Shown here in pieces: positions 10,444-20,307 of a stretch of 64,000 nucleotides of DNA (position 1 is the first letter of the stretch; each line of letters starts with the position of its first letter). This DNA is from Cupriavidus basilensis OR16 (GTDB lineage: Bacteria > Pseudomonadota > Gammaproteobacteria > Burkholderiales > Burkholderiaceae): positions 1 through 64,000 of the forward strand of contig NZ_AHJE01000094.1 in assembly GCF_000243095.1 (NCBI RefSeq), read 5' to 3'. Under the pieces are notes generated by a model. That model saw nothing but the letters and a program-made list of their open reading frames with translations, was not told the origin of the DNA and did no database searches. Position numbers and translations under genes: made by a program.

Positions 10444-11141
10444 TTGTCCCGCCCGGCTACCACGCCGGCCACCAGCAGCACCTGCGCGGCCGCGTAGGTC
10501 CACCAGATGCCAAGCGCGAAGGTATCGAACGGTACGAGGAAGCGCGCGGTGCCAAGCAAGCCGTCGGACACGGCGAAGCACAGCGCGCCGATCGCCACCA
10601 GCGGCGTCGGCAGTTTCGCCAGCAACGCGGCGCAGGCCATCGCCGCGAGCGCGCCCACATAGACCGAGACCGGCAACGCCAGCGTGCCCAGGTTGGGCCA
10701 GAAGCGCACGAGCATCACGCCGGCCGCACCCAACACCACGCCGCAAGCGAGCAGGCGATGCGCGCGCCAGTCGCCCGCCATGGGCACGAACAGCCCAAGG
10801 TAGGCGAAGTGCGCGATCAGGAAAGCCCCGAGCCCGCCGATGAAGGAGAACGACAGCCACGGTATCGCCAGGAGGAAGTCCCCCACCGCGGAGCACAGCA
10901 GGGCCGCCATCAGCCAGCGCCGCTCGCGGCGCACGGGATGAAAGCGCGCTGCCCGTACCAGCAGCAGCGCCATCGCGGTCTTCCACACCGGCTGGAAGGC
11001 GATTTGCCCGTTCAACGGCGCGCCGGGCGGCGAGTCCATCGCGACGGTGACCAGCAAGCCGCCGTAAACCAAACCGGCCATCGTGCCGGCCAGCCACCAC
11101 TCGCGCACCCGCGCGGGCATCATCATCGCAAGCCAGCTCAA
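10440..11141 (-). CDS. YhhN/TMEM86 family lysoplasmalogenase-like membrane protein
   Basis: A 233-residue integral membrane protein with about eight hydrophobic segments. It matches the YhhN family in LLCSAVGDFLLAIPWLSF and ALCFAVSDGLLGTARF, where the conserved Asp residues are thought to form the active site. Eukaryotic TMEM86B hydrolyses lysoplasmalogens. The bacterial substrate is uncertain and may be a lysophospholipid. It is translationally coupled both ways: its start overlaps the A2M stop by 4 nt and its end overlaps the pbpC start by 4 nt. The context suggests an envelope-repair role, but this is inference. Confidence 0.8.
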   Translation of the reverse strand: MSWLAMMMPARVREWWLAGTMAGLVYGGLLVTVAMDSPPGAPLNGQIAFQPVWKTAMALLLVRAARFHPVRRERRWLMAALLCSAVGDFLLAIPWLSFSFIGGLGAFLIAHFAYLGLFVPMAGDWRAHRLLACGVVLGAAGVMLVRFWPNLGTLALPVSVYVGALAAMACAALLAKLPTPLVAIGALCFAVSDGLLGTARFLVPFDTFALGIWWTYAAAQVLLVAGVVAGRDK

Positions 11142-14100
11142 GGGCGTGCTCCTACGGTCAGTCTGGCGTTGGGTTGCGCGCCGAATACATCCGGCGCGTA
11201 CATCGCTTCCACCCGCGTCGGCGGCAAGGCGAACTCGCCAGCGTTGTTCAGGCGCACGGTGTATTCCACCGTGGCACTGCCGCGCGGCATGTAGGCGTAA
11301 TACTCACGGAAGGCCTGCGGCGTGCGCTCGGTGAACGCGGGCCATGCGCCCTTGCGCCGCTCGCCGCGCGTGGCGATCTCCGAATCGCGCCCAAGCCCGC
11401 TGCCGAGGATGGTGGCGCCGGCAGGCACCGGGTCGCTCACCACCACCCAGGTCATGTCGGCCTGCGCATCGATCTCCAGCTTCACGCGATACGTGTCGCC
11501 GCGCGACCACTTGCCCGCCACCGCCTGCTCCACCGCCGTCACGCTGCGCGTAATGCGGTAACCCGCCGAGAGCGGTGCGGCGAGCGGCACCGCCGCAAGC
11601 GCGCGCACCGTGGCCCAGGGCTTGCCGGCGCCTTGCTGCACGGCCTGCAGCGTGGCGGACTCGCCCGCGCGTGGCCACGGCAGGCTGATGCTGCCGCTTG
11701 CCACGCCAACCTTCCCGGCGCGCGCCCAGTCAAAGCCGCGCGATGCATCGGGCCACCCCTCGAGTGCCACGCGCGTGGCGCCCGACACCGGCGTCTTCTC
11801 GAAGGCTTGCGCGAAGCGCGTGATCGCCAGCGAGCCCCAGGCGTTGGCCGTGGTGGTGCCCCAGGCGCCGCGCATCTGGCGCCCGAGCAACCCGGTAGCG
11901 AGTTGCGCGCTTTCGTCCTTCCAGCCGGGCAGCTCGAGCGACAGTGCCAGCAGCCGCGCGGCGTTGAGATCGCCCCCGCTCATCAGCCACCACCAGTTGT
12001 CGTCGCGCTCGGTGGAGAACGCCAGCCGCGTGCCCTGCACCGTCAGCCGCGAGCGCAGGATCTGCTGCGCTTGCGCGAGGCGCTCTTCACGCTGGGGGAT
12101 ATCCTGCACGCGCGACAGCACGGCGATCCAGTCGAGCAGCGCCGAGGTAGGCCACTGCGCCGGCAGGATCTGGATCGAGCCAAGCATGCGCGCCTGCGCG
12201 TGCCCGCTGCGCGAGAGCGCTTCGAGCGCGGCCAGCTTGCGCACCTCCAGGTCTTGCGTCGGTGCCCAGCGCTCGCGCTTGATGCGGCCTTCGATGAATG
12301 CGGTCAAGCCGCTTTCCATGCGGGTCCGCGTTTCGTCCGGCAGGCGCAGCGGCAGGCCCGCGCGCACGGCTTCGTCGGACACGGCCAACAGGTAGGCGGT
12401 CAGCACTTCGCTGCCGGCATTGCCGTCGTTCTGCAGCGGGAAATACGAGGCCAGCCCATCGTTGTCGAGATAGCCGGGCAGCTGCGTGGTCAACGCGTTC
12501 CACTGCGCCGCATCGCCCAGCCCGATCGCGCGCGACGCACGCTGTTCCAGGCACGAGAACGGATAGTTGCGGAACCACTCGCGCACGCCCGGCATGCCGC
12601 CCGCCAGCGAGGCTTGCAGGTGCACCTGCAGGCCACCGCGAGGCTGCCCCGCCGCGTCCGCGAGCGCGCCCTGCGGGGCGCGCACCGGCACCGACAGGTT
12701 TGGCGCCAATTGCGCCAGCGTGGCTTGCTGCACGGTGAGCGGCACCGCCGGCACCAGTTGCTGCGAAAGCTTGATGCGATCGCTGGCGCCGCCTGGCTTG
12801 CCGGCCTCGGTGGCCTCCACCTCCCACTGCACCGTGCCGTCCTGGGCCGCCGAGCCCGCCGGCAACAGCGGCGCGGCCGCGTCCCAGCCGATCTCGCGCG
12901 ATTCGCCCGCGGGGATCTCCACCGTCTGCGCGGCCAGCGCCTGCGGCTGCACGGGCTGTCCCGGCGGGCTCACGCGCGCCACGGCCTGCACCGCCATCGC
13001 GCGCTGCGTGGTATTGCGCAGCGTAAACATGGCGCGATAGCGGTCTTCCTCGCGCACCAGCGGCGGCAGTCCCGAGATCAGTTGCAGATCCTGCGTGGCA
13101 GCAATGGTGGCGCTGCCGTTGCCGAAGCGGCCCACGCCCAGGTCGGCCACGGCCACGATGCGGAATCGCGTGAGCGAATCGTTGAGCGGCACCGTCAGCG
13201 TGGCGCGTCCTTCGCCGTCGAGCTGCACGCGCGGATTCCACAGCAACAAGGTATCGAACAGCTCGCGCGTCGGGCTCTTGCCGCCGCCACCGCCCGCCGG
13301 CACGGCCTTGCGGCCGTAGTGGCGCCGGCCGATGATTTCCATCTGCGCGGTGGCGGTCTGCACGCCATAGCTGCGCCGGCGCAGCATGGCGTCGAGCAGA
13401 TCCCAGCTCGTGTTAGGCATCAGCTCCAGCAGCGCTTCATCCACCGCCGCGAGCGCAACTTCGCCGTTGGCGGCAGGCTTGCCGTCCGGCAGCTTCACCT
13501 GCACGGCTACCTGCGCCTTGCCGCGCACGGGATAGCTCGTCTTGTCGGGCGCCACCTTCACATCGAGCCTGTAGCCCTCGTTGCCCACGCGGATCTCCGC
13601 CAGCCCGAGGCGGAATGCCGGCTTGGACAGGTCCACCAGCGCGCTCGGCGCGGCGTACTCGCGCCCCTCGCTGCGGAACGCCTGCCACCACTCGGTCGGC
13701 TGGCGCCAGCCCCAGGTGAAGAATGAGTACCAGGGAACCTCGCGCAAGCGCCCGCGCAACGCCAGCACCGACACATAGACATTGGGGCCCCACTCCGGCC
13801 TGACCTTGACCCGCACCGTGGGGTCGCGCCCGTTGAGCTCCACCACGCTGGTCTCCAGCACGCCCTCGCGCTCCACCGCCACCAGCGCGGTGGCATGGCG
13901 GAACGGCATGCGCACCTGGAACACCGCGGTCTCGCCCGGCGCGTAGGCCTTCTTCTCGGGCAGCAGGTCGATGCGGTCGTTGTTCTCGCCGCCGAACCAC
14001 AGCTCGCCCTGGCGCGTCACCCAGACCGAGGTGGCGGCCTGCGATACGCGCCCCGCGTTATCCCTGGCCTGCGCGACCAGCTCCACCTGGCCGGCCTCGG

Positions 14101-17100
14101 GCAGCGACACATCGCACTGCATGCGGCCTTGCGCATCGGTACGGCCCTCGCACACGATGCCGAGATCCTTGTTCTCATTGCGATTGTCGTAGCGATAGAA
14201 ACCGCCCACCACGCGCTTGCGCACCGAGGTGGTGATACGCACCTGCGCGCGCAGCGAGATCGGCACGTTGGCCTGCGGCCGCCCCTGCGGATCGAGCGCC
14301 ACGGCATGCACGGGGAGCTTCTGCTTGACCGATACCCAGCTTTCCGTGCGGATGCCCGCCACCACGCCCGCGGGCCACATCGGCACGGTCTGGCGCAGCG
14401 TCTGGATCTCGCCATTGGGGTCGGCAAAGCCCGACTCCACCACCAGGTCCTTGGGTGCCTCGAGCTTCGGCATGTTCTTGAGGGTCAGCGTGCCGCCGCC
14501 GTTCTTGTCGAGCTTGAGCGGCAGCTTGTCGGCCACCAGCTTCTGCGCTTCGTCGCGCTGCGCATTGCCATCCTCGCCCTCGTCCTCATCGCCGCTGCTG
14601 TCCTTTTGCGGCTTGCGCGGCGCGCGGCGCGGCGAAGGCATAGCTGTCGTAGTCGGCAAAGCGCACGTACTTGTCGCGCAGCAGCGCTGACACCTGCACC
14701 GGCAAGCCCGCCGCGCCGCCACCCGACACGTAGTGCACTTCCAGGTTGAGCGGCACCTCGGGCGGCGCCACCAGCGCCCCGCCGCCGCCGGCCTTGAGCG
14801 TGCCCGTCAGCACCGGCAGGCGGAAGGCCTCGACGCGGAAGCTGCCGCTGTCCAGCACGCGGTCCTTCGCATCGCTGAGCGACACCGTGTAGACGCCCAG
14901 CTTGGCCGCAGCGGGAATCGCGAACGTGCTTTCGGCGCTGCGCCCGCCGGTAGCGGTGGTGCGCCATTGCAGCGGCTGCTCGTAGGTCTGGCCGCTGCCT
15001 TCGTGGCGGATCACCAGCTTTTCCGGCAAGGGATCGCCCGCGCCCGGCAATGCGAACCCGGTTGCCGTCTCGGTACGGATCACGTGCTTCATCGACACGG
15101 TCTCGCCGGCGCGCAGCAAGGTACGGTCGAAGATGGTATGGACGCGCACGTCCGGCACCGCGCTGGTGTCGGTCGGCACATTGAAGCGCCAGCTCTCGAT
15201 GCCCTGGTTCCAGTCGGACATCACGAAGGCCATGTCGGCCTGGCCGCGTGCCTGCGGATGGCCAGCGGCGATGCGCGCCGAGACGAAATAGCCGGACAGC
15301 CCGGTGTCGTCGCAGCTGCGCTCGCGCACGTCGTCCAGGCCGTTGATGCTCGCCAGCCCGGCGGCATCGGTACGGCCCGAGGCCAGCAGCTTGCCGCTGC
15401 AATCGCGCAGCGCCACCGCGGCATTGGCCACCGGCTTGCCGTCATCGAGCGTGGTGACCCACGCCAGCGCGCTCATCTTGCCGGGGCCGCGTGCGAGCTT
15501 GAAATGCACGCCGAGGTTGGTCACCAGCGCGGCGGTGCGCACGTACATGGGTGCCGGCTTGCCGAGCAAAGCCGCGCCCAGCATCGGGGATGCGATCTCC
15601 ACCACATGAAAGCCGGCTTCAGGCAGGGGAATGCCAACCACCTCGAACGGGCGCGGCGCCTTGCCGCCCGGCTCAACCAGTTGCGGTATGGCGAGCTTGC
15701 GCGCGCCGGCCACGCCATCGAGCAGCGAGATGGAACGGGTCTCGATGGCAGGCGCATTGCGCGGGTTGTTGACCGCGGACGGGGAACGGCCCGCGAGAAT
15801 CGCGTCGAGCTCGCCGCGCGTCCAGCTGCCTTCGTGCAGGCGGCGGACCAGCCCGTACCAGCGCAGCACGGCACCGTCGTCGTCCACCTTCAAGCGGCGT
15901 ACCGTGCCGGCTTGCGCGCGCACGCCTTGCGCTTGCAGGTCGGCCTCGACGTTGCGCAGCGTCACCGGCAGCAGCGCCGGATAGTCGGCCGGCGCCTTGC
16001 CCTTGGGCAGTTCGCCAAAGCGCTCGAGCACGCCGAACGGCGCGGCCGGGAATTTCGCCAGCGGCGGCATGGCGGCGGTGCTGACCTTGAGCGGGAACAA
16101 CTCGGCATTGGACAGCACGCGGCCGCTGTCGTCCTTCAGGCCGGCGGGTACCGCCAGCGTGAACTCGGTCTTCTCGGCAAAAGGCGGCTTGAAGCTGACG
16201 CTGCTGACCGGGGCGTCGCGCGTGGCGTCCGGCTCGAACTGCGGGGCGCGCGGGCCCTTCGGCGTATTGAGCAGGATATGTTCGGCGTCCTTGCGCGAAA
16301 TCGGCGCGGAGAACGACAGCGAGAGGGGCCGCAGCGGCGTGCAGGGTGACTGGGCCCGCTCGCGCTCGCAGGTAAAGCTGGCGGTGAAAGGCTCGCGCAC
16401 GGTGTAGTCGAAACGCCGCTCGTCGCGCGTGGCCAGGCCCGAGGGCGTGGCCACGCCGCTGCCCAGCACCAGTTGCATGCGGGCGCCGGACGGCAGGCGC
16501 TGCTGGCAGGCCAGCAGGTGCACGGTGTCCGCCTCGTCGGCTTTCAGCTTCCAGTGCAGCGCACCCAGCACGGCCTCGCGCTCCTTGCCGGCAACGAGGC
16601 GCACAGGGATGCGCTCACCCAGGCCCTGCGCCTGGCACCAGGCCGCGCTACGCACCGACTCGGCGGTGGCCGGCCCGTTAAAGCGCAGCGCAAAGACCTG
16701 GTCCTCTTCGATCTCGCCGCCGCCGGGGCGCGCGGAGACCACGGTGGGGCCACCGGTCTCGAAACGGTACTCCGGCTTGCCCGCGTAGGCCTTGCCAGCC
16801 TCGCTCTTGAGGCCGGCCACCATGCGCACCGAGCATCTGACCCCGGGCGGCAGGTCGCGCGCGAAATCGAATGCCCAGTTCTTCGCGTCGATCCAGCGTG
16901 CCTGTCCGGCGATCGTGCTGCCGTTGCACGACACGGTTGCGGGCGGGCTCGCCTGCAGGTCGCCCAGCGGCACCATCGCTTCATCGAAGCGGATCGCCAC
17001 TTGCCGCACACGAGCGACCTCGCCCTCCGGCGACAAGCGCACGATCTGCGCCGCCTGGCCCGCGCCCGGCATCGTCGCCAGCACGGCCTGCAAGCAGGCC

Positions 17101-17162
17101 GCGGCAGCCCACCAGTACCCACGTCTCTCACGCTTGTCCATCCGCGCGACGATCTGCGTCAT
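11138..17162 (-). pseudogene. Bacterial alpha-2-macroglobulin (YfhM-like), frameshifted near 14,620-14,640
   Basis: Two frames together encode one A2M of about 2007 residues. The N-terminal part (17162 to about 14640) has a signal peptide ending GAGQAAQ, MG domains and the ASFTCERERAQSPC region. The C-terminal part (about 14620 to 11138) holds the bait-region surroundings, the thioester motif CLEQ (bases 12542-12553) and the receptor-binding-like end. The frame changes within a GC run (GCGCGCCGCGC); removing one base joins YAFAAPRA to RKPQKDSSGDEDEG. The span is 6025 nt, one more than a multiple of three. The family traps attacking proteases in the periplasm. First gene of the operon with YhhN and pbpC. 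A sequencing error is quite possible, in which case the gene is intact. Confidence 0.85.
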
Positions 17163-17250
17163 CCTGCCCCCTCCCGATTACGGCACCCGGCGAGGGTGAC
17201 ATGCGCCGATGGCAAGCGCAAGTCCGCGCCCGCGGCGAGAGGCCCGCCGG

Positions 17251-17733
17251 CTAGCGCAAATGCGACAGTGGCAACGGCCCATCGCGCTTGAGCGCGGTCA
17301 GCACGATGTTGGAGCGCACGCTTTCCACGCCCGGCACGCGCATCAGCTTCTTCATGGTGAATTCGGCAAGCGTGGGCAGGTCGGGCACCATGATGCGCAG
17401 CAGGTAATCGGCCTCGCCCGCGACCGAATAGCACTCCTGCACTTCCTCCAGCAGCAGGATGTCCTCGCGAAAGCGCTCGACAATGGTGTCGCCGTGGTGG
17501 GCCAGCTTGACGCTGGTGAACACCAGCACGCCGAGCCCGAGCGACGGCGGCGACAGCACCACGCGGTAGCCCGTGATCACGCCGTCGGCCTCCAGCCGCG
17601 CGAGCCGCCGGCCGATCTGGCTGGGTGAAAGATGGATGCGCTCGGCGAGCTGCTGGTGGGTGGAGCGGCCGTCGGTCTGCAAGGCCGCCAGCAGCGCGAG
17701 GTCGAATGGGTCGAGGTTGATCATCATGGTCAT
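17251..17733 (-). CDS. Lrp/AsnC family transcriptional regulator
   Basis: A 160-residue regulator with an N-terminal helix-turn-helix (RSTHQQLAERIHLSPSQIGR, about residues 22-42) and a C-terminal RAM ligand-binding domain (VQECYSVAGEADYLLRIMV). It diverges from phhA across a 252-bp intergenic region, so it probably controls phenylalanine hydroxylase in response to an aromatic amino acid, as in related species. The ATG at 17733 is used; a second ATG three codons on is also possible. Family is secure, target inferred. Confidence 0.9.
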   Translation of the reverse strand: MTMMINLDPFDLALLAALQTDGRSTHQQLAERIHLSPSQIGRRLARLEADGVITGYRVVLSPPSLGLGVLVFTSVKLAHHGDTIVERFREDILLLEEVQECYSVAGEADYLLRIMVPDLPTLAEFTMKKLMRVPGVESVRSNIVLTALKRDGPLPLSHLR

Positions 17734-17985
17734 GTCGCTTCGATCGCGTTGGTCGAGTCAGAATCGCTTCTTGTTGTGCACTAAGCCTGCCGGATGCATG
17801 CTACCCCGCCGCCGCCTTGCGGGGTACCGATTGTCGCCGGCAAAGCACCTGCGCATATTTTCCGCAGACAATACCAAATTTTTGCGTGATTGATGCATCG
17901 CCTGACGAAACCAAGCCGTTTTTGCGGGCCATTTACGTCATCTCCTAGCTAAACTGTGCGGTAAATCTGCAGGAGATAAAACACC

Positions 17986-18927
17986 ATGGACGCAATGGCT
18001 ACCGCCACCCAGGCTGGCGACGCCCAGGCCGCCTTTGCCGGCACCCTGACCGACAAGCTCAAGGAACAATTCGACGCCGGCCTGCTGTCCGGCCAGGAAT
18101 TGCGCCCCGATTTCACCATCGCGCAGCCGCTGGACCGCTACACGGACACCGACCACGCGGTGTGGGCCAAGCTCTATGACCGCCAGGCCTCGATGCTGCG
18201 CGGCCGCGTCTGCGACGAATTCCTGCAAGGCCTGTCCACGCTGGGCATGGGGCGCGACCGCGTCCCCAGCTTCGAGCAGCTCAATGAAACCCTGATGCGC
18301 GCCACCGGGTGGCAAGTGGTGGCGGTGCCCGGCCTGGTGCCGGATGCCGTGTTCTTCGAGCACCTGGCCAACCGCCGCTTTCCCGCCAGCTGGTGGATGC
18401 GCAAGCCCGAGCAACTCGATTACCTGCAGGAGCCCGACTGCTTCCACGATGTGTTTGGCCATGTGCCGCTGCTGATCAACCCGGTCTTTGCCAACTACAT
18501 GGAAGCCTATGGCAAGGGCGGGCTCAAGGCCGCCTCGCTGGGTGCGCTCGACATGCTGGCGCGCCTGTACTGGTACACGGTGGAATTCGGCCTGATCCGC
18601 ACGCCGGAAGGCCTGCGCATCTACGGCGCGGGCATCCTCTCGAGCCAGGGCGAATCGATCTACAGCCTGGACTCGGCCAGCCCCAACCGCATCGGCTTCG
18701 ATGTGCGCCGCATCATGCGCACGCGCTACCGCATCGACACCTTCCAGAAGACATACTTCGTGATCGACAGCTTCGACCAGCTGTTCGACGCTACCCGCCC
18801 CGACTTTGCGCCGCTCTATGACGAACTGCGCGCGCAGCCCACGCTCGGCGCGGGCGACGTGGGGCAATCCGACCTGGTGCTCCAGCGCGGCTCGCGCGAA
18901 GGCTGGGCCGACAGCGACGACGTCTGA
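17986..18927 (+). CDS. phhA: Phenylalanine 4-monooxygenase
   Basis: A 313-residue non-haem iron enzyme that turns L-phenylalanine into tyrosine with O2 and tetrahydropterin. The iron ligands are visible as H154 and H159 in HDVFGHVPLL and E200 in YTVEFGLIR. Each sits 16 residues after its counterpart in the Chromobacterium violaceum enzyme (H138, H143, E184). It lacks the regulatory ACT domain of animal enzymes, as is normal in bacteria. A strong CAGGAG site lies upstream of the ATG. The cofactor-recycling gene phhB follows after about 180 bp, and a divergent Lrp-type regulator gene precedes it. Confidence 0.97.
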   Translation: MDAMATATQAGDAQAAFAGTLTDKLKEQFDAGLLSGQELRPDFTIAQPLDRYTDTDHAVWAKLYDRQASMLRGRVCDEFLQGLSTLGMGRDRVPSFEQLNETLMRATGWQVVAVPGLVPDAVFFEHLANRRFPASWWMRKPEQLDYLQEPDCFHDVFGHVPLLINPVFANYMEAYGKGGLKAASLGALDMLARLYWYTVEFGLIRTPEGLRIYGAGILSSQGESIYSLDSASPNRIGFDVRRIMRTRYRIDTFQKTYFVIDSFDQLFDATRPDFAPLYDELRAQPTLGAGDVGQSDLVLQRGSREGWADSDDV

Positions 18928-19108
18928 CCCCGGCCCGGGAGAGCCGCCTGGCCCCAAGCTGCCGGCTCCCCGTGCGCAAGCTTTGTGAAACAATGACGGC
19001 ATGCCCGCTCCGCCCCCCCGCCTCGATGCCTATCGCAACGGCGGGAAGGCCGGGCAGGCGGGCCGGCATTCCCCTTCTGCCACCTCCTTTTCGACCATCG
19101 AGCCCAAC

Positions 19109-19426
19109 ATGTCCCCTGCGCCTCTCGTGCCCCTGACGATTGAAGAACGTGCACCGCTGCTGGCCGGCCTGCCCGGCTGGCGCACCGTCGATGATCGCGA
19201 TGCGATCCACAAGCGCTTTACCTTTGCCGATTTCAACGCCGCCTTCGCCTTCATGACGCGCGTGGCGCTGGCCGCGGAAAAGGCCGATCACCATCCGGAG
19301 TGGTTCAACGTCTACAACCGGGTCGACGTCACCCTGTCCACCCATGACGCCAACGGCCTGACCCGGCGCGACACCGACCTGGCCGCCTTCATGGAGCGCG
19401 CGGCGGCTTCGCTGGCGAAAGCCTGA
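19109..19426 (+). CDS. phhB: Pterin-4a-carbinolamine dehydratase
   Basis: A 105-residue enzyme that dehydrates the 4a-hydroxy-tetrahydropterin made by PhhA so the cofactor can be recycled. The active-site signature [16 protein letters not shown] (histidine pair) and the helix after it ([16 protein letters not shown]) are typical. The ATG at 19109 is preferred because it gives the standard length. An upstream in-frame ATG at 19001 would add 36 unlikely residues. It follows phhA and is presumably co-transcribed with it. Confidence 0.93.
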   Translation: MSPAPLVPLTIEERAPLLAGLPGWRTVDDRDAIHKRFTFADFNAAFAFMTRVALAAEKADHHPEWFNVYNRVDVTLSTHDANGLTRRDTDLAAFMERAAASLAKA

Positions 19427-19579
19427 GCGCGCATGCGGCAGGCCAGGAGACTCTGGAGAGTCTGGAGACTGTAGGCAAACCGAAAGCTCGCTGGCGGTCG
19501 TGCGCTGTACAATCGGTGGCTGACCGTTTGTAACTTTCGTTACTCTCCCGATCCCTTTCCAGCCTCCCAGCCTGCCACC

Positions 19580-20284
19580 ATGCGTATCCTTCTGATCGAG
19601 GACGACCGTCAGATCGCCAGTGGCGTCGAAGCCGGCCTGTCCCAAGCCGGCCATCAGGTACGCGTGGTGCACGACGGCGTCTACGCTACCGAGCACCTGC
19701 TGCGCGAGCAGCACGACCTGGTGATCCTCGACCTGGGCCTGCCCGGCATCGATGGCATGACGCTGCTGGCGCGCTACCGTGCCCGCAACCGCACCACGCC
19801 GGTCATCATCCTGACCGCGCGCGACGAGCTTGAAGACAAGCTATCCGGCCTGAACGCCGGCGCCGACGACTACCTGGTCAAGCCCTTCGCCCTGCCCGAG
19901 CTGGAAGCGCGCGTGCGCGTCTTGCTGCGCCGCAGCCAGCATGGCGAGGCCGCGCCTGAGCGCGACGTGCGCCTTGGCCGGCTGCGCCTGTCTGGCAACG
20001 ACCGCCGCATGTTCATCGACGGCAAGCCGCTGGAGCTCTCGCCGCGTGAGTTCGCCGTGCTGGAACTGCTGCTGCAGCGCCAGGGCCGCGTGGTCAGCAA
20101 GGCACAGTTGCAGGACCACCTCGCCACTTTTGCGCATCCCGCCGGCGAGGGCGGCGACACGGTCGGCGACACCGCCATCGAAGTCTACGTGCACCGCGTA
20201 CGCAAAAAACTCGAAGAATGCGACGTGGAGATCGTGACCGTGCGCGGCTTCGGCTACCTCCTGCAGATCCGCGCCGGCGCCTGA
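19580..20284 (+). CDS. OmpR-family response regulator (TctD/QseB-like)
   Basis: A 234-residue regulator with a receiver domain (phospho-acceptor Asp in VILDLGLPGIDG, Thr in VIILTARDE, Lys in YLVKPFALPELEARV) and a C-terminal winged helix (LSPREFAVLELLLQRQGRVV, then YVHRVRKKL). Its kinase gene starts 23 nt downstream. The pair most resembles TctD/TctE, which controls tricarboxylate uptake, but no tct transporter adjoins, so the signal is open. Confidence 0.9.
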   Translation: MRILLIEDDRQIASGVEAGLSQAGHQVRVVHDGVYATEHLLREQHDLVILDLGLPGIDGMTLLARYRARNRTTPVIILTARDELEDKLSGLNAGADDYLVKPFALPELEARVRVLLRRSQHGEAAPERDVRLGRLRLSGNDRRMFIDGKPLELSPREFAVLELLLQRQGRVVSKAQLQDHLATFAHPAGEGGDTVGDTAIEVYVHRVRKKLEECDVEIVTVRGFGYLLQIRAGA

Positions 20285-20307
20285 CGCCCCGCCCCGAGCC
20301 CTACGCC

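Noticed and set aside
11174-13726. 850-codon plus-strand frame across A2M
   Set aside because: Antisense shadow of the A2M gene, with no start context or domain.
19001-19108. N-terminal extension of PhhB from 19001
   Set aside because: It would add 36 low-similarity residues to a family of standard length. The start was set to 19109.
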